A DNA stretch of 64,000 nucleotides, taken from positions 186,001-250,000 of the forward strand of contig CAWEWG010000013.1 of the NCBI GenBank assembly GCA_963812795.1. The letters are read 5' to 3'. The stretch comes from Hyphomicrobium_A sp963812795. Lineage in GTDB: Bacteria > Pseudomonadota > Alphaproteobacteria > Rhizobiales > Hyphomicrobiaceae. The translations under genes were made by a program, and so were the position numbers. Shown one piece after another: positions 1 to 10,365 of the stretch (within the stretch, counting starts at the first letter, position 1; every line of letters begins with the position of its first letter). The notes under the pieces are model-generated. The model saw only the letters and a program-made list of their open reading frames with translations. It ran no database searches and was not told the origin of the DNA.

Positions 1-1131
1 CCGGACCTACGGCGCCGCGCCCTGCATAGCTGCGAAACATCCGCAGCTTGCCGGCATACTCGCGCTCGACATCCGCTGGGCCATCGGAAGCGGTAACTCC
101 CCAAACGTCGCTGCCATAGTCCTTCCAGCCATGCGGATTGGCGATCGCATAGGCTCGCTGAGCATAGATCGGCGCGCCTGTTGTTCTCGAAGTAGTCTAT
201 GCCGCGGCCGCTCATATAGGTGTCGCCGAGGCCGCGGAAATCGATCCAAGTCTGGCAATACTGGTGGCCGAACAGCGGTGCGAAGGCGAGGTGCGGCTCA
301 CCGAAATTCGGTCTGCCATGAATTGTCGTAGGTGCTCGTCCATTCCGACCATGCCGCGTCTTCAACCGGGTATGTCGGTGAGCCGAGTGCCAGAAGGTAG
401 ACGATCATCGCCTCGTTGTAGCCACGCCAATCGTATTCGAGAAACCCGCATTCGGGCGACCAACCGTGGCTGATCGCCGGCGGGCGAACCTGCGCCCAGC
501 GCCAATCGACGCGAGCATAGATCTTCTCTGCCAGCTCGCGGATCTGCGCCTCGTCGTCGTCAGCAGGGTCGTCGAAATAGGATTGGCAGAATAGCGCCCC
601 TGCAAGAAAGAGCGCCGTATCGACCGTCGATAGCTCGGAGTCTCCCGCGCGGTGGCCGGTCGTCATATCGAGGAAGTGATAAAAGAAGCCGTGGTGGCCC
701 GTCATACCAAGACGATCTGGCCCCTGTGGCGCTTCAAATAGGAACCGCAACGTTGCAAGCACCCGCTCCCTTGCCGCGCGGCGCGTGATGTAGCCGCGTT
801 CGACGCCGATGGGATAGGCGGTAAGTGCAAATCCTACGGCCGCGATGCTTGAGGGAGAGGGCGACGGGAAGCGATCGCGCGCCAGTCCATTTTTCGGATT
901 CGTGGTTTCCCAAAAAAAGCGAAACGTGCGCCTTTGGACGTCGGCAATGAACGGGTCGAGCACGGGCTGGTCCGACCTTGAAAGGCGCGGTAGCGCGCTG
1001 GAGGCCGCTAGAAAGGGCAGCGTACCCGTCGCTAGCAGGCCTAGTCCCCCGAGCAGCACGGTACGTCGGCTCGCACTGCTACGGTTTGCTGGGAACCTGC
1101 GGCCCTTCTCAGTCGTTGTCCGTTTCGCCAA
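1..1131 (-). CDS. Exported glucoamylase-like (GH144-type) glycoside hydrolase, C-terminus outside window
   Basis: Reading right to left, the protein has an N-terminal Arg pair followed by a hydrophobic segment (SRRTVLLGGLGLLATG), which looks like a Tat-type export signal. Then come FIADVQRRTFRFFWETTNP and STVDTALFLAGALFCQSYFD, typical of the glucoamylase-like family that includes GH144 beta-1,2-glucanases. A TTG start at 1131 is preferred because GGGAGG lies 8 bases upstream; no ATG is in frame near the signal. Two +1 shifts (near 297 and 184) break the frame, and beyond them homology continues cleanly (GEPHLAFAPLFGHQYCQTW, then AYAIANPHGWKDYGSDVWG) to the window edge. Both shifts fit an extra base at a wobble position (Phe TTT/TTC, Ala GCC/GCG), so the gene is probably intact. 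Substrate is inferred; the divergent neighbour is a GH1 beta-glucosidase. Confidence 0.75.
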
Positions 1132-1667
1132 GTTATGTGCCTCCCGCTTTTCTTCCTGCCGGGCATCTCGTGGGCTCCTGAAAAATTTCAGCGAGCCAAT
1201 CGCCGGCGTTACGCCTCCAGGGATCTGTGGTTGATGTTGAAGAGGACTCTGCGCCGCAGCGCTGCCTCGTAACGTGCGTCGTCTAAGCGGCGTTTGAGGC
1301 GGGAACGAGAGCCATGCGATGGACTGCCGTTCGCGTTTGGCTACACGACTGAAACACACCAAAGCAATTCGCGCCGACGAGTCATCGGCGCCGCGCCTTT
1401 GATGTGAACGGTTGACCCGTTCTTTGGATTGTAAGCTGGAGATCATCCCCCCGGCTCCCTCCGTGGGAGAATGCTTACAGTCATCTGCCGAGCGCGACAA
1501 CTCTTGATGCGGAGCTTTTCGAGTCATGAGTTAAAATGTAGCGCGTTGTTGCGACGCAGAGTGGCATGGGCGCTACTCACATCGGGGACATGAGTGCTAC
1601 TCAAATCGAGCATGTCTACAAATCGTGCGTAACACCGACGGCAGTGCAACAGACTCAAGGGCAAGCA
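1132..1667. other. Divergent intergenic region between the two glycosidase genes
   Basis: No convincing gene is visible in these 535 bases. They hold a short inverted repeat AACGG-N5-CCGTT at 1407-1421, which could be an operator, and an imperfect direct repeat (GCTACTCA[C/A]ATCG) at about 1569 and 1595, 26 bases apart, just upstream of the beta-glucosidase start. Both flanking genes point outward, so shared promoter control of glucan use is plausible but not shown. Confidence 0.4.
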
Positions 1668-3010
1668 ATGTGCGCCGCACAATTTCCCGATGGATTTTTG
1701 TGGGGCAGTGCAACAGCCGCCTATCAGGTCGAAGGATCACCACTCGCCGACGGTGCGGGACCGAGCATTTGGCACCGCTTTGTCCATACGCCGGGATTAG
1801 TCCGCGACGGAGACACGGGTGACGTCGCGTGTGATCACTATCGCCGCTGGAAGGAAGACGTCGCGATAATGCGACGCCTCGGACTGCAGGCGTACCGCTT
1901 TAGTGTCTCGTGGAGCCGAATCCTGCCGGCGGGTACAGGACATGTTAATAACGCCGGGCTCGACTTCTACGATCGTCTCGTCGACGCGTTGCTCGAGAAC
2001 GGAATAGAGCCGCTGGTCACGCTCTATCATTGGGATCTCCCCGCAGCCCTCGATGACCGTGGCGGTTGGCTCAATCCCGAGATATCGAAATGGTTCGCCG
2101 ACTATGCGGAGGTCATGTTCCGCAGGCTCGATGGCCGCGTGAAGAAATGGGCGACGCTGAACGAGCCCTGGGTCGTCACCGATGGCGGCTATCTCCATGG
2201 TGCTTTGGCACCGGGTCACCGCAATCGCTTCGAGGCTCCTATCGCCTCACATAACCTGTTGCGCGCTCATGGCGCCGCTGTTCAGGCGTACCGCGCAGTC
2301 GGGCCGGCATGAGATCGGCCTCGTCGTCAATATCGAGCCGAAATACCAAGCCTCGGACGATCCAGCCGACATTGCGGCGACCGCTCGCGCCGAAGCCTAT
2401 ATGAACCGGCAGTACCTCGATCCTGTGTTCTTCGGCCATTACCCCAAAGAGATGGTCGAAATATTCGGCGAGGCGTGGCCAGACTGGCCCTCTGACGACT
2501 TCGCCCTCATCCAACAGCCGATCGATTTCCTGGGCGTCAACTACTACACGCGCAGTGTCACGCGCTTCGATGCCAACGCTTGGCCGCTCAAGGCGTGCGC
2601 GGTGCGTCAGAAGCAGGCGACATATACTGAAACGGGTTGGGAGGTATTCGCTCCGGGCCTGACGGAGACCCTTCTGTGGGTCAAACGCTGCTACGGCGAT
2701 ATCCCGCTCTACGTAACCGAGAACGGTTCCGCCTTCTTCGACCCACCGACCGCCGCTAAGGGGCGGGTCGAGGACCCGCTGCGCGTTGATTACCTGCGTG
2801 AGCACATCGGCGCCGTACGCGATGCGATTGCGCAGGGTGTCGACGTCCGCGGCTATATGGCTTGGTCGCTCCTCGACAATTTGGAATGGTCGCTCGGCTA
2901 TTCGAAGCGCTTCGGCATCGTGCATGTCAACTTCGCAACCCAACAGCGCACGCCGAAGGACAGCGCACACTTCTATGCGAAGGTCGTCGCGAGCAACGGA
3001 GCCGTCTTAG
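1668..3010 (+). CDS. GH1 family beta-glucosidase
   Basis: This enzyme hydrolyses beta-glucosides, probably in the cytoplasm since no signal peptide is seen. The start at 1668 gives the family-typical opening FPDGFLWGSATAAYQVEG. The acid/base motif ATLNEPW is at about residue 165 and the nucleophile motif YVTENGSAFFD at about residue 350, and AWSLLDNLEWSLGYSKRFG near the end is also diagnostic. Length is about 446 residues, normal for GH1. Two +1 shifts are present: near 2309 (resolved as VGRHEIGLVVNIEP, Gly GGG/GGC) and near 3006, where removing one base gives a TAG stop at 3008-3010 (Val GTC/GTT). Without the second correction the frame runs through the convergent ABC gene, which is implausible. 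With the GH144-like enzyme it may form a beta-glucan degradation pair. Confidence 0.9.
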
Positions 3011-3024
3011 AGGAAGAGCACGAG

Positions 3025-4157
<1,133 letters not shown>

Positions 4158-4185
4158 CTAATCTAGTGCCCAGACTGTTCGAGCG

Positions 4186-4353
4186 TCATCGACAAGATCT
4201 TATTGAACCAATCGGACCACAAAATCGAGAGACCGACGGCGCTGTCCGCTTTGGGTCAGCAGAGTGAGCCTCAAAATCGGTGGCCACGCCTTCATCGATT
4301 AAATTGTCGGGGCGAACCACAGCCCATTCGATCGCCTGGTGGTTCCGGCCACC
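4186..4353 (-). pseudogene. Remnant of an NAD(P)-binding (NmrA/epimerase-like) protein
   Basis: In the gap between the ABC ATPase and the patatin, one minus-strand frame without a start codon reads HQAIEWAVVRPDNLIDEG. This resembles the conserved W-[TA]-[IV]-V-R-P-[DN]-x-L-[IV]-[DN]-E stretch late in the Rossmann domain of NAD(P)-binding SDR-like proteins. It ends at a TGA at 4186-4188. Only about 50 codons remain and no Gly-rich nucleotide-binding loop is present, so it is read as a decayed fragment. The assignment rests on one short motif. Confidence 0.35.
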
Positions 4354-4379
4354 TCAAGTCGCTCGTCTATACCTTGGGG

Positions 4380-5429
4380 TCAGGCTTGTTCAAGAAGGAC
4401 GTCAAGGTCGAACGACGATCGATGGCCGACGTCGTGCTCGTGCGCGGCAAGAAAAGCCTCGGCGCAGCGGCGCCCTTCGTCTCGCAGCAGACACAAGAAC
4501 TCCCACTCGGCGTTGAGTTTGGAGGAATACCCGAGGTCGTTCATTGCCTCGCTGGCGATTCGGTGGATGCGCATGCTCGCCCACCGTGCGCCTTCGCAGT
4601 TACCGGCGTTGGCCACCTGACGAAGCACGGCGATCATCCGCAGTTCCTTCAACAGGGTGGCGTTGAAGGCAACCTCGTTCAGGCGGTTAAGGATGTCGCG
4701 CGCGGACCGCGGCGTGCCGGCGCGCTCGACTGGATTGACCTGCACCAGCACGGTGTCGCTCGACGAGCACTCGCGCACCAGCGGCGTGATGGTGGGATTG
4801 CCGGCATAGCCACCATCCCAGTAGGCCTCGCCGTCGATGTCGACTGCTTGAAACAGTGTCGGCAGGCACGCGGACGCGAGCAGTACGTCCGGCGTGAGCT
4901 CGGCGTTGCGGAACACGCGGCCACGTCCCGTCCGTACGTTGGTGGCGGTGACGAATAGCCGGATCGGCGAGCGCGCGACCCGCTCGAAGTCGACGCTGTT
5001 GGCGAGGATATCGCGCAGCGGGTTGTCGCCCATCGGGTTGAGGTCGTAGGGCGAGAACAGACGCGCGGCGAGGTCGAAGGCGAGGAAGACGGGCGATGTG
5101 TCCATCGTCCAGCGACCGAGTATCACGTCCAACGGGCTGCGCCGGAACGGGCTGAGCCGGGCCGCATCCGACACGCGGCGCCAGAAATCGTGCAAGGCCG
5201 TCTGAGCGCCCTTGCTTCCGCCGGCTGCGTGGCCATCGGCCAGCACGGCTGCATTCATGGCGCCCGCCGACGTGCCAGAAATGCCTTCAATCTGTAACCT
5301 GTCTTCTTCCAACAATCTGTCGAGCACACCCCAAGTGAATGCACCGTGCGAGCCTCCACCTTGCAGTGCTAAGTCCACAAGGACATCGCCGCGATCGGGT
5401 CGCGTAGAGACGCTGGAAGATACCGGCAT
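4380..5429 (-). CDS. Patatin-like phospholipase (RssA-type)
   Basis: Serine acyl hydrolase expected to act on phospholipids or related acyl esters, 349 residues. The oxyanion motif ALQGGGSHGAFTWGVLDRLL is near residue 22, the nucleophile elbow GTSAG near residue 52, and the catalytic Asp is in WDGGYAGN near residue 207. No signal peptide is visible, so a cytoplasmic or peripheral-membrane location is likely. The start at 5429 leaves about 20 residues before the glycine loop. It is a stand-alone gene between two degraded sequences (a dehydrogenase remnant downstream and a porin remnant upstream), which suggests past rearrangement here. Confidence 0.9.
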   Translation of the reverse strand: MPVSSSVSTRPDRGDVLVDLALQGGGSHGAFTWGVLDRLLEEDRLQIEGISGTSAGAMNAAVLADGHAAGGSKGAQTALHDFWRRVSDAARLSPFRRSPLDVILGRWTMDTSPVFLAFDLAARLFSPYDLNPMGDNPLRDILANSVDFERVARSPIRLFVTATNVRTGRGRVFRNAELTPDVLLASACLPTLFQAVDIDGEAYWDGGYAGNPTITPLVRECSSSDTVLVQVNPVERAGTPRSARDILNRLNEVAFNATLLKELRMIAVLRQVANAGNCEGARWASMRIHRIASEAMNDLGYSSKLNAEWEFLCLLRDEGRRCAEAFLAAHEHDVGHRSSFDLDVLLEQA

Positions 5430-5511
5430 TTTCCGCCTCGCTGATTTGGCGGTGAAAGCGACCCTTTGAAGTAGGGTCTCGCAAGGGTCGACGGCGCGAC
5501 GATCTAGTATC

Positions 5512-5754
5512 GTGGTTGATGAATTGCCTCAGACACCACGCAGTGTGGAGCGGGCTGCCGAATTCTCAAAGGCCGCTAAGGGCCTGCAGCAAACCTCGAC
5601 TAGACACTCGACCCCGATCACCCTCAGCTTGCGACCGTCTGCGGCACGGCGATTGCACCGTGCAGGAATGTATTCTGGGTCGATTGACGGCAAGCTCGGG
5701 CCAGCCTTCACAAAAGTCATTGAGACTTTATCTGCGCGCGCGACTCAGCCGTAG
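5512..5754 (+). CDS. Small hypothetical protein with weak peptidoglycan-binding-like C-terminus
   Basis: An 80-codon frame with a GTG start at 5512. The C-terminal half (AGMYSGSIDGKLGPAFTKVI) resembles one repeat of the PG_binding_1 fold, whose hallmark is [LA]G[FY]Y.G.[IV]DG..G..T..A[IV]. The N-terminal half is polar with no recognisable domain and no signal peptide. It may be a fragment of a larger cell-wall protein or a chance frame. It reads in the opposite direction to both the patatin and the porin remnant. Confidence 0.3.
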   Translation: MVDELPQTPRSVERAAEFSKAAKGLQQTSTRHSTPITLSLRPSAARRLHRAGMYSGSIDGKLGPAFTKVIETLSARATQP

Positions 5755-5768
5755 CAATCGCCTGCCGG

Positions 5769-5846
5769 TTAGCAGTTGACCATGGCGCCGGTGGACACGT
5801 AGCGGAAGCTGTCGATGTCAACGGCACCGGTCACGTCCGCGTGTGC
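5769..5846 (-). pseudogene. C-terminal remnant of a Porin_2 gene
   Basis: The minus strand here encodes about 25 residues, DVTGAVDIDSFRYVSTGAMV, ending at a TAA at 5769-5771. They match the last residues of the intact porin at 12215-13480 (EVTGIGDIDSFRYVSTGAMI) at protein and DNA level. The terminal Phe that outer-membrane porins need for assembly is replaced by Cys. Nothing upstream matches a porin, so this is a leftover end of a deleted or recombined gene copy. Confidence 0.8.
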
Positions 5847-5946
5847 AATGGCACGCCCCGAACTGTTCCTTCGGGAACACCGCATCAAATTGCGGTAGGC
5901 TACTACGTTTGGTCCTGGCTCTTCAGGAGCGAACCGGTATCAAGGT

Positions 5947-8900
5947 ATGTCCATCCCACGACAGTGTTTCGGCAGAGCCCGCCTCAAGGCAGCTCTGCTC
6001 TCCCTCGCGGCAAGTGCCGCGGTGGCGCTTCCTGCGTTCGGCGCAGATGCCATCATCAATCGCGGCGACGCCGCGGTCACCGGCTTCTCCGGCGCTAAGG
6101 TGTGGGGCAAAGTTCCGGCAGACGTGTCGCCGACCGACGTCACCTACATCGACACCACCGGCGCCGTGCTGCGCGTATTCGATCTCGACAAACTCGGTGG
6201 GCCGCCCACCGGCGTGCTGGCCAATGCTCCTTCGACATTCCAGGTAACAGCGGGAGACGTTGGCCAGGTGTTCGGCGTGGCGCTCGACAGCGACACAGCC
6301 AAGCGTACCCCCAACATCTATCTGACATCGACGTCGCTGTTCGGTCTGCAGATTGTCGCCAAGGATGGCCGCCGGCTCGTCAACGGCGAGCGCGGGGCGC
6401 GCTGGATGCCCGGCCAGTTTGGCGTCCTTAAGGGCGGCGGCCCCGGCTCGGTTTGGAAGATTGATGGCGCCTCGGGCGCCGTGTCGCTCTTCGCCAATCT
6501 GCAATATGACGGCAAAAGCAACGCCGGCCCCGGTCTCGGTACCGCGGCCTACGACCCGGCCTCCGAGCAGATCTTCGTCACCGATCTCGAGTTCGGTCTC
6601 ATTCACCGTTTAGGCCTCGACGGCAGCGAACGCAGCAGCTTCGACCACGGCACCACGGGACGCTCCAGCGCCGGGCTCGAAGCCATCCCTTACGATGCCG
6701 CGCGTCGCATGGGCATCGAGCGCCCCGAGTTCAACGTCGAGGATCCGTTCACCTGGGGCCTCGCCGACGCGCGTCGCCGCGTGTTCGCCGTCGCCGTACA
6801 GGACGGCCGCGTCTATTACTCCGTCGCCAAGCCCTTGCAAGTCTGGTCCGTCGGCCTCAACGCGGACGGAAGCTTCGCCGACGACGCGCGCGCCGAATTC
6901 GACGTCAAGGACACGCCCAACGACAACATCGTCACCAATATCGTGTTCGACGGCCCAGACACGCTTTACCTGTCGCAGCGCGGCGGCCTGACCGGAAGCT
7001 ACGACTACTCCATCTTCGCCAAACTCGAAAAGCCGGTCGTGCGCCGCTACACGCGCAAGGACGGCGACACGCGCTGGTCCGAGGAGGTCGGCGAGTTCGC
7101 CGTCGGATTCAAGCTGCCGCATCGATCGACGCTCGGCGGTCTGGCGCTCAGCTACGGCTACGACGCCGATGGCACTATCGACTACGGCAAATGCCGCGAG
7201 ACGCTGTGGACCACAGGTGAGCATTTGCGCGATCGCGCCGAAGACGAGGGTGGCGACAAGGACGCCGCACGCGTCGTGCACGGCCTGCAAGCCACCAGCA
7301 AAGGAAACGTACGCCCGGCCAACGCGCCGCCCTACCAGACCTGGTTCGTCGACAACGACGGCCAATTCGACGACGCGGACTTCTACAGCCGCGTCGGCGA
7401 CATCGCCATCTACGATCCATGCGATGAGCTCCCCGTTGCCGAAGTCGCGCCGCCCTTGAGCCCGCCACCGGCTCCGCTGCCGCATTCCGGCGTGTGGATC
7501 AGCAAGGTGTGCACACCGGCCCCGTTCGGTGGACCCATCCATTGCACCATCACCGTGACCAACGGCGGCAGCTCACTGCCGGAGGACCCGATCACCATTT
7601 GGGATGCCGCAGCCATCCTCGCCGGGCCCGGCGCCGGAGGCGCGGTGACAATCAGCGCCGTCGTTCCCGACATACCGCAGTGGCTCTGTTCGCCGGTGCC
7701 CACTGCCAATCTGTCCTGCACGCTGGCGCCCGAGCTGCTGCCGCCGGGGGAGAGTCATTCAATCGATGTGACGGTCGACACCGCCCCGCTGCTGGCCGCC
7801 GGCAATCATGGATTCCGCAATTGCGCGGTGCTCGGCGCACCGTGGTACGGCGAAGCCTGTGCCGAGGGCGGAACTCAGCTCGTCGTCGTGAAGACCGCGC
7901 CGGCGGGATGCGCTCCTGGTGGCAACTGTACCTTCGGCATCAAAATCACCAACACCGGGTCGCTTCCCTTCAGCGGCGATGTGGTGCTGAGCGACAGCAT
8001 GTTCATGGGCGGCGGTGCCGCTCTGCCGGCGCCGATCACCGCGATCGTGCCGCCGCTGGGCTGCGCGCCCGCCCCGGCCGCCGTTCCGTTCTCGTGCACG
8101 GCGCCGCTCACACTTGCAGCTGGCGCTTCGCAGACCTTCGATATCACCGCGACGATGCCGCTTGGGCCAGCGCCCGGGTATTGGGCGCGCAACTGTATCG
8201 CCGTGTCCGCCCCTGGCGTCGTGCCGCCCGTGCTACCGCCCGCAATGCCGGCGCCGAGCAACGTGAGCTGCGCCTGGGTGCCCGTCGGTGCGCCGCTGCC
8301 GCTCAACAACTTGCGCCTCACGAAGACGGCGCTACACGCCGCCAAGTGCGCCAAGGCACCAGGCGACATCATTCTGTGCGACTACGAGATTGGCGTCACC
8401 AACGATGGTCCGTCGCCTTTTCACGGCATGCTCTCCCTCAACGAGACGGTTCCTGCCGCATCGACGCTGACGATCGCTGACCCGGCGTGGGTGTGCGCGG
8501 GCGGGCCGCCCGTCTACGGCTGCAACACGCTTGCCGCAGCCGACATCGCGGTTGGCGCCACGCTGAAGCTGATGCTGCAAGTTTCCATTCCGCTGGCGCC
8601 GCTCGAAGCCGCTGGCTGTTCGCTGCCCAACACGGCGGCGATCATTGTGCCGGCCGGCGGCAGCGACGCCAACTTCGATGCCGGCGATGATGCCGACACG
8701 GCCGTCGCCGATGCGTTCCTCAGTTGGGTGGATGGCTTCGGCGTGCTGCAGGTCACCTGCGATCCGACCAACCTCAAGACGACGAAGGTCTCCAACGGCG
8801 ATTGCGTCGCGTCGGGCGATCGTTTTCGCTGCGACTACACCGTCACCGTGACCAACACCGGCCCCGATCCCTACCATGGCCCGCTCAAGTTGAATGAGCA

Positions 8901-10365
8901 GTTGGGCTTCGCACCGGCGTCCGTATCTTTCTCGGCGCCGTGGGGCTGCATGGGTGGCGGCTCCAGCTATCAGTGCACGCATCCGCACGTCGATATGGAG
9001 AAAGGCGACAGCGTCGAGCTGAAGGTCACCGCCCAGGTGCCTGGCGGACGCCAGTGCCAGCTCCTCAATCAAGCGGCGACCGTTTTCCCTGTGCCGGGAA
9101 CCCGTTACAACAACATGTTAGGCGACGACCTCGCCGCTGCAGCGGCGAGGATTCCCGCCAAGAGCTGCGAGAAGCCCGAGCGGCCGCAATGCAAGCCGCG
9201 CACCAATGAAATGCGCAGCGAAAGTGGCGCCTGTGTCTGCAAGGTCGGATACATGCGAGACCGCGAGCTGGGCTGCGTGCGCATCATCGCCGAGCCCGAT
9301 CGCTGCCCCGACGGAAAGCCGGTTCCCAAGAACGGCCGCTGCCCCGGCACCGCGCCAAAGTGCGAGCCAGGCCCGAACGAGTACCGTAACGATGAAGCGC
9401 AGTGCGTGTGCAAGCGCGGGTTCGAGCGCAATGCGCGTGGACGGTGCGTCGAGAAAGAAGAGCCGCTTTGCGAGCCGGGCCGGAACGAGTACCGAAACGA
9501 CGACGGTCAGTGCATGTGCAAGCGCGGCTATGATCGCGATACGCGGGGCCGCTGCATCGAGAAAACCGCACCGCTCTGCGACCCGGGTCCGAACGAGTAT
9601 CGCAACGAAGTCGCCCAGTGCGTTTGCAAACGCGGCTATGAGCGCGATGCGCGTGGGCGTTGCGTCACGAACCAAGCCGCAGTGCGAACGCGGCCAGAAG
9701 AGGTGCGCGACGAGGACGGCAAGTGCGTCTGCGAGCGTGGCGACGAGCGCGGACAAGAACGGCCGCTGACGTCACGGACGGCAAGCGTCGTCGAACCGAC
9801 GACCCCGCCGACGAGTGCCGGAAGAAGGGCTGGACGTGGGACCGGCAAGCGCTGCGTCGAACCGACGAACCCCGCCGACGAGTGCCGGAAGAAGGGCTGG
9901 ACGTGGACCGGCAAGCGCTGCGTCGAGCCGACCAATCCCGCCGACGAGTGCCGGAAGAAGGGCTGGACGTGGACCGGCAAGCGTTGCGTCGAGCCGACCA
10001 ATCCCGCCGACGAGTGTCGGAAGAAGGGCTGGACGTGGACCGGCAAGCGTTGCGTCGAGCCGCCAAAGCCTTGCCCGACCGGCACCACGGGCTCGCCTCC
10101 GAACTGCAAGCCGGTCGTGAAGCCAAAATGCCCGAGCGGGACAATTGGCTCACCGCCGAACTGCAGGTCGATCGTGAAGCCGAAATGCCCGGGCGGCATG
10201 ATCGGCACACCGCCGAACTGCAAGCCGATCGTGAAGCCAAAATGCCCGGGCAACATGATCGGCACGCCGCCGAACTGCAAGTCTGTCGTGAAGCTGAACA
10301 AATCCGGCGCCATCGCGCCGGCGTTATCCCGAACCACGAGCAAATCCCGTCTGGGTCAGAAGTAG
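5947..10365 (+). CDS. Large secreted modular protein: propeller-like, DUF11-like and Cys-rich tandem repeats
   Basis: A 1472-residue exported protein of unknown function. A signal peptide occupies residues 1-33 (LLSLAASAAVALPAFGADA). Residues about 35-490 form a repetitive region with DG..D.IVTN.VFDGPDTLYLSQRGG-type strands, suggestive of a beta-propeller. Residues about 510-1070 hold four DUF11/CARDB-like domains, each with KT..C...GD...C.Y.I.VTN.GP.P.HG. After these come EGF-like Cys repeats, 22-residue repeats and 19-residue Pro/Cys repeats (separate entries). Around 9665-9850 the frame is kept open only by several compensating indels, and expected repeat residues appear in other frames there. 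Abundant Cys implies disulfide-linked folding outside the cytoplasm. No sortase, T1SS or membrane anchor is visible. Surface or matrix attachment is an inference. Confidence 0.75.
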   Translation: MSIPRQCFGRARLKAALLSLAASAAVALPAFGADAIINRGDAAVTGFSGAKVWGKVPADVSPTDVTYIDTTGAVLRVFDLDKLGGPPTGVLANAPSTFQVTAGDVGQVFGVALDSDTAKRTPNIYLTSTSLFGLQIVAKDGRRLVNGERGARWMPGQFGVLKGGGPGSVWKIDGASGAVSLFANLQYDGKSNAGPGLGTAAYDPASEQIFVTDLEFGLIHRLGLDGSERSSFDHGTTGRSSAGLEAIPYDAARRMGIERPEFNVEDPFTWGLADARRRVFAVAVQDGRVYYSVAKPLQVWSVGLNADGSFADDARAEFDVKDTPNDNIVTNIVFDGPDTLYLSQRGGLTGSYDYSIFAKLEKPVVRRYTRKDGDTRWSEEVGEFAVGFKLPHRSTLGGLALSYGYDADGTIDYGKCRETLWTTGEHLRDRAEDEGGDKDAARVVHGLQATSKGNVRPANAPPYQTWFVDNDGQFDDADFYSRVGDIAIYDPCDELPVAEVAPPLSPPPAPLPHSGVWISKVCTPAPFGGPIHCTITVTNGGSSLPEDPITIWDAAAILAGPGAGGAVTISAVVPDIPQWLCSPVPTANLSCTLAPELLPPGESHSIDVTVDTAPLLAAGNHGFRNCAVLGAPWYGEACAEGGTQLVVVKTAPAGCAPGGNCTFGIKITNTGSLPFSGDVVLSDSMFMGGGAALPAPITAIVPPLGCAPAPAAVPFSCTAPLTLAAGASQTFDITATMPLGPAPGYWARNCIAVSAPGVVPPVLPPAMPAPSNVSCAWVPVGAPLPLNNLRLTKTALHAAKCAKAPGDIILCDYEIGVTNDGPSPFHGMLSLNETVPAASTLTIADPAWVCAGGPPVYGCNTLAAADIAVGATLKLMLQVSIPLAPLEAAGCSLPNTAAIIVPAGGSDANFDAGDDADTAVADAFLSWVDGFGVLQVTCDPTNLKTTKVSNGDCVASGDRFRCDYTVTVTNTGPDPYHGPLKLNEQLGFAPASVSFSAPWGCMGGGSSYQCTHPHVDMEKGDSVELKVTAQVPGGRQCQLLNQAATVFPVPGTRYNNMLGDDLAAAAARIPAKSCEKPERPQCKPRTNEMRSESGACVCKVGYMRDRELGCVRIIAEPDRCPDGKPVPKNGRCPGTAPKCEPGPNEYRNDEAQCVCKRGFERNARGRCVEKEEPLCEPGRNEYRNDDGQCMCKRGYDRDTRGRCIEKTAPLCDPGPNEYRNEVAQCVCKRGYERDARGRCVTNQAAVRTRPEEVRDEDGKCVCERGDERGQERPLTSRTASVVEPTTPPTSAGRRAGRGTGKRCVEPTNPADECRKKGWTWTGKRCVEPTNPADECRKKGWTWTGKRCVEPTNPADECRKKGWTWTGKRCVEPPKPCPTGTTGSPPNCKPVVKPKCPSGTIGSPPNCRSIVKPKCPGGMIGTPPNCKPIVKPKCPGNMIGTPPNCKSVVKLNKSGAIAPALSRTTSKSRLGQK
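9181..10300 (+). repeat. Three consecutive Cys-rich tandem repeat arrays in the secreted protein
   Basis: First, about five EGF-like units of the form C.PG.NEYRN...QC.CKRG..R..RGRC (about 9181-9700). Second, a 66-base, 22-residue unit CVEPTNPADECRKKGWTWTG with near-identical copies beginning at 9853, 9919 and 9985, a disrupted copy at about 9787 and a final start at 10051. Third, four 57-base, 19-residue units CP.G.IG.PPNCK..VKPK (about 10072-10300). Near-identity of the 22-residue copies indicates recent expansion, so copy number may vary between strains. Confidence 0.9.

Noticed and set aside
298..1527. Start of the glucoamylase-like gene at 1527
   Set aside because: Residues before about 1131 have no family resemblance and would put roughly 130 residues before the export signal; TTG at 1131 has a strong ribosome binding site.
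9787..10062. Non-coding satellite or CRISPR-like 66-base repeat
   Set aside because: The repeats keep the reading frame (22 codons) inside a secreted protein.
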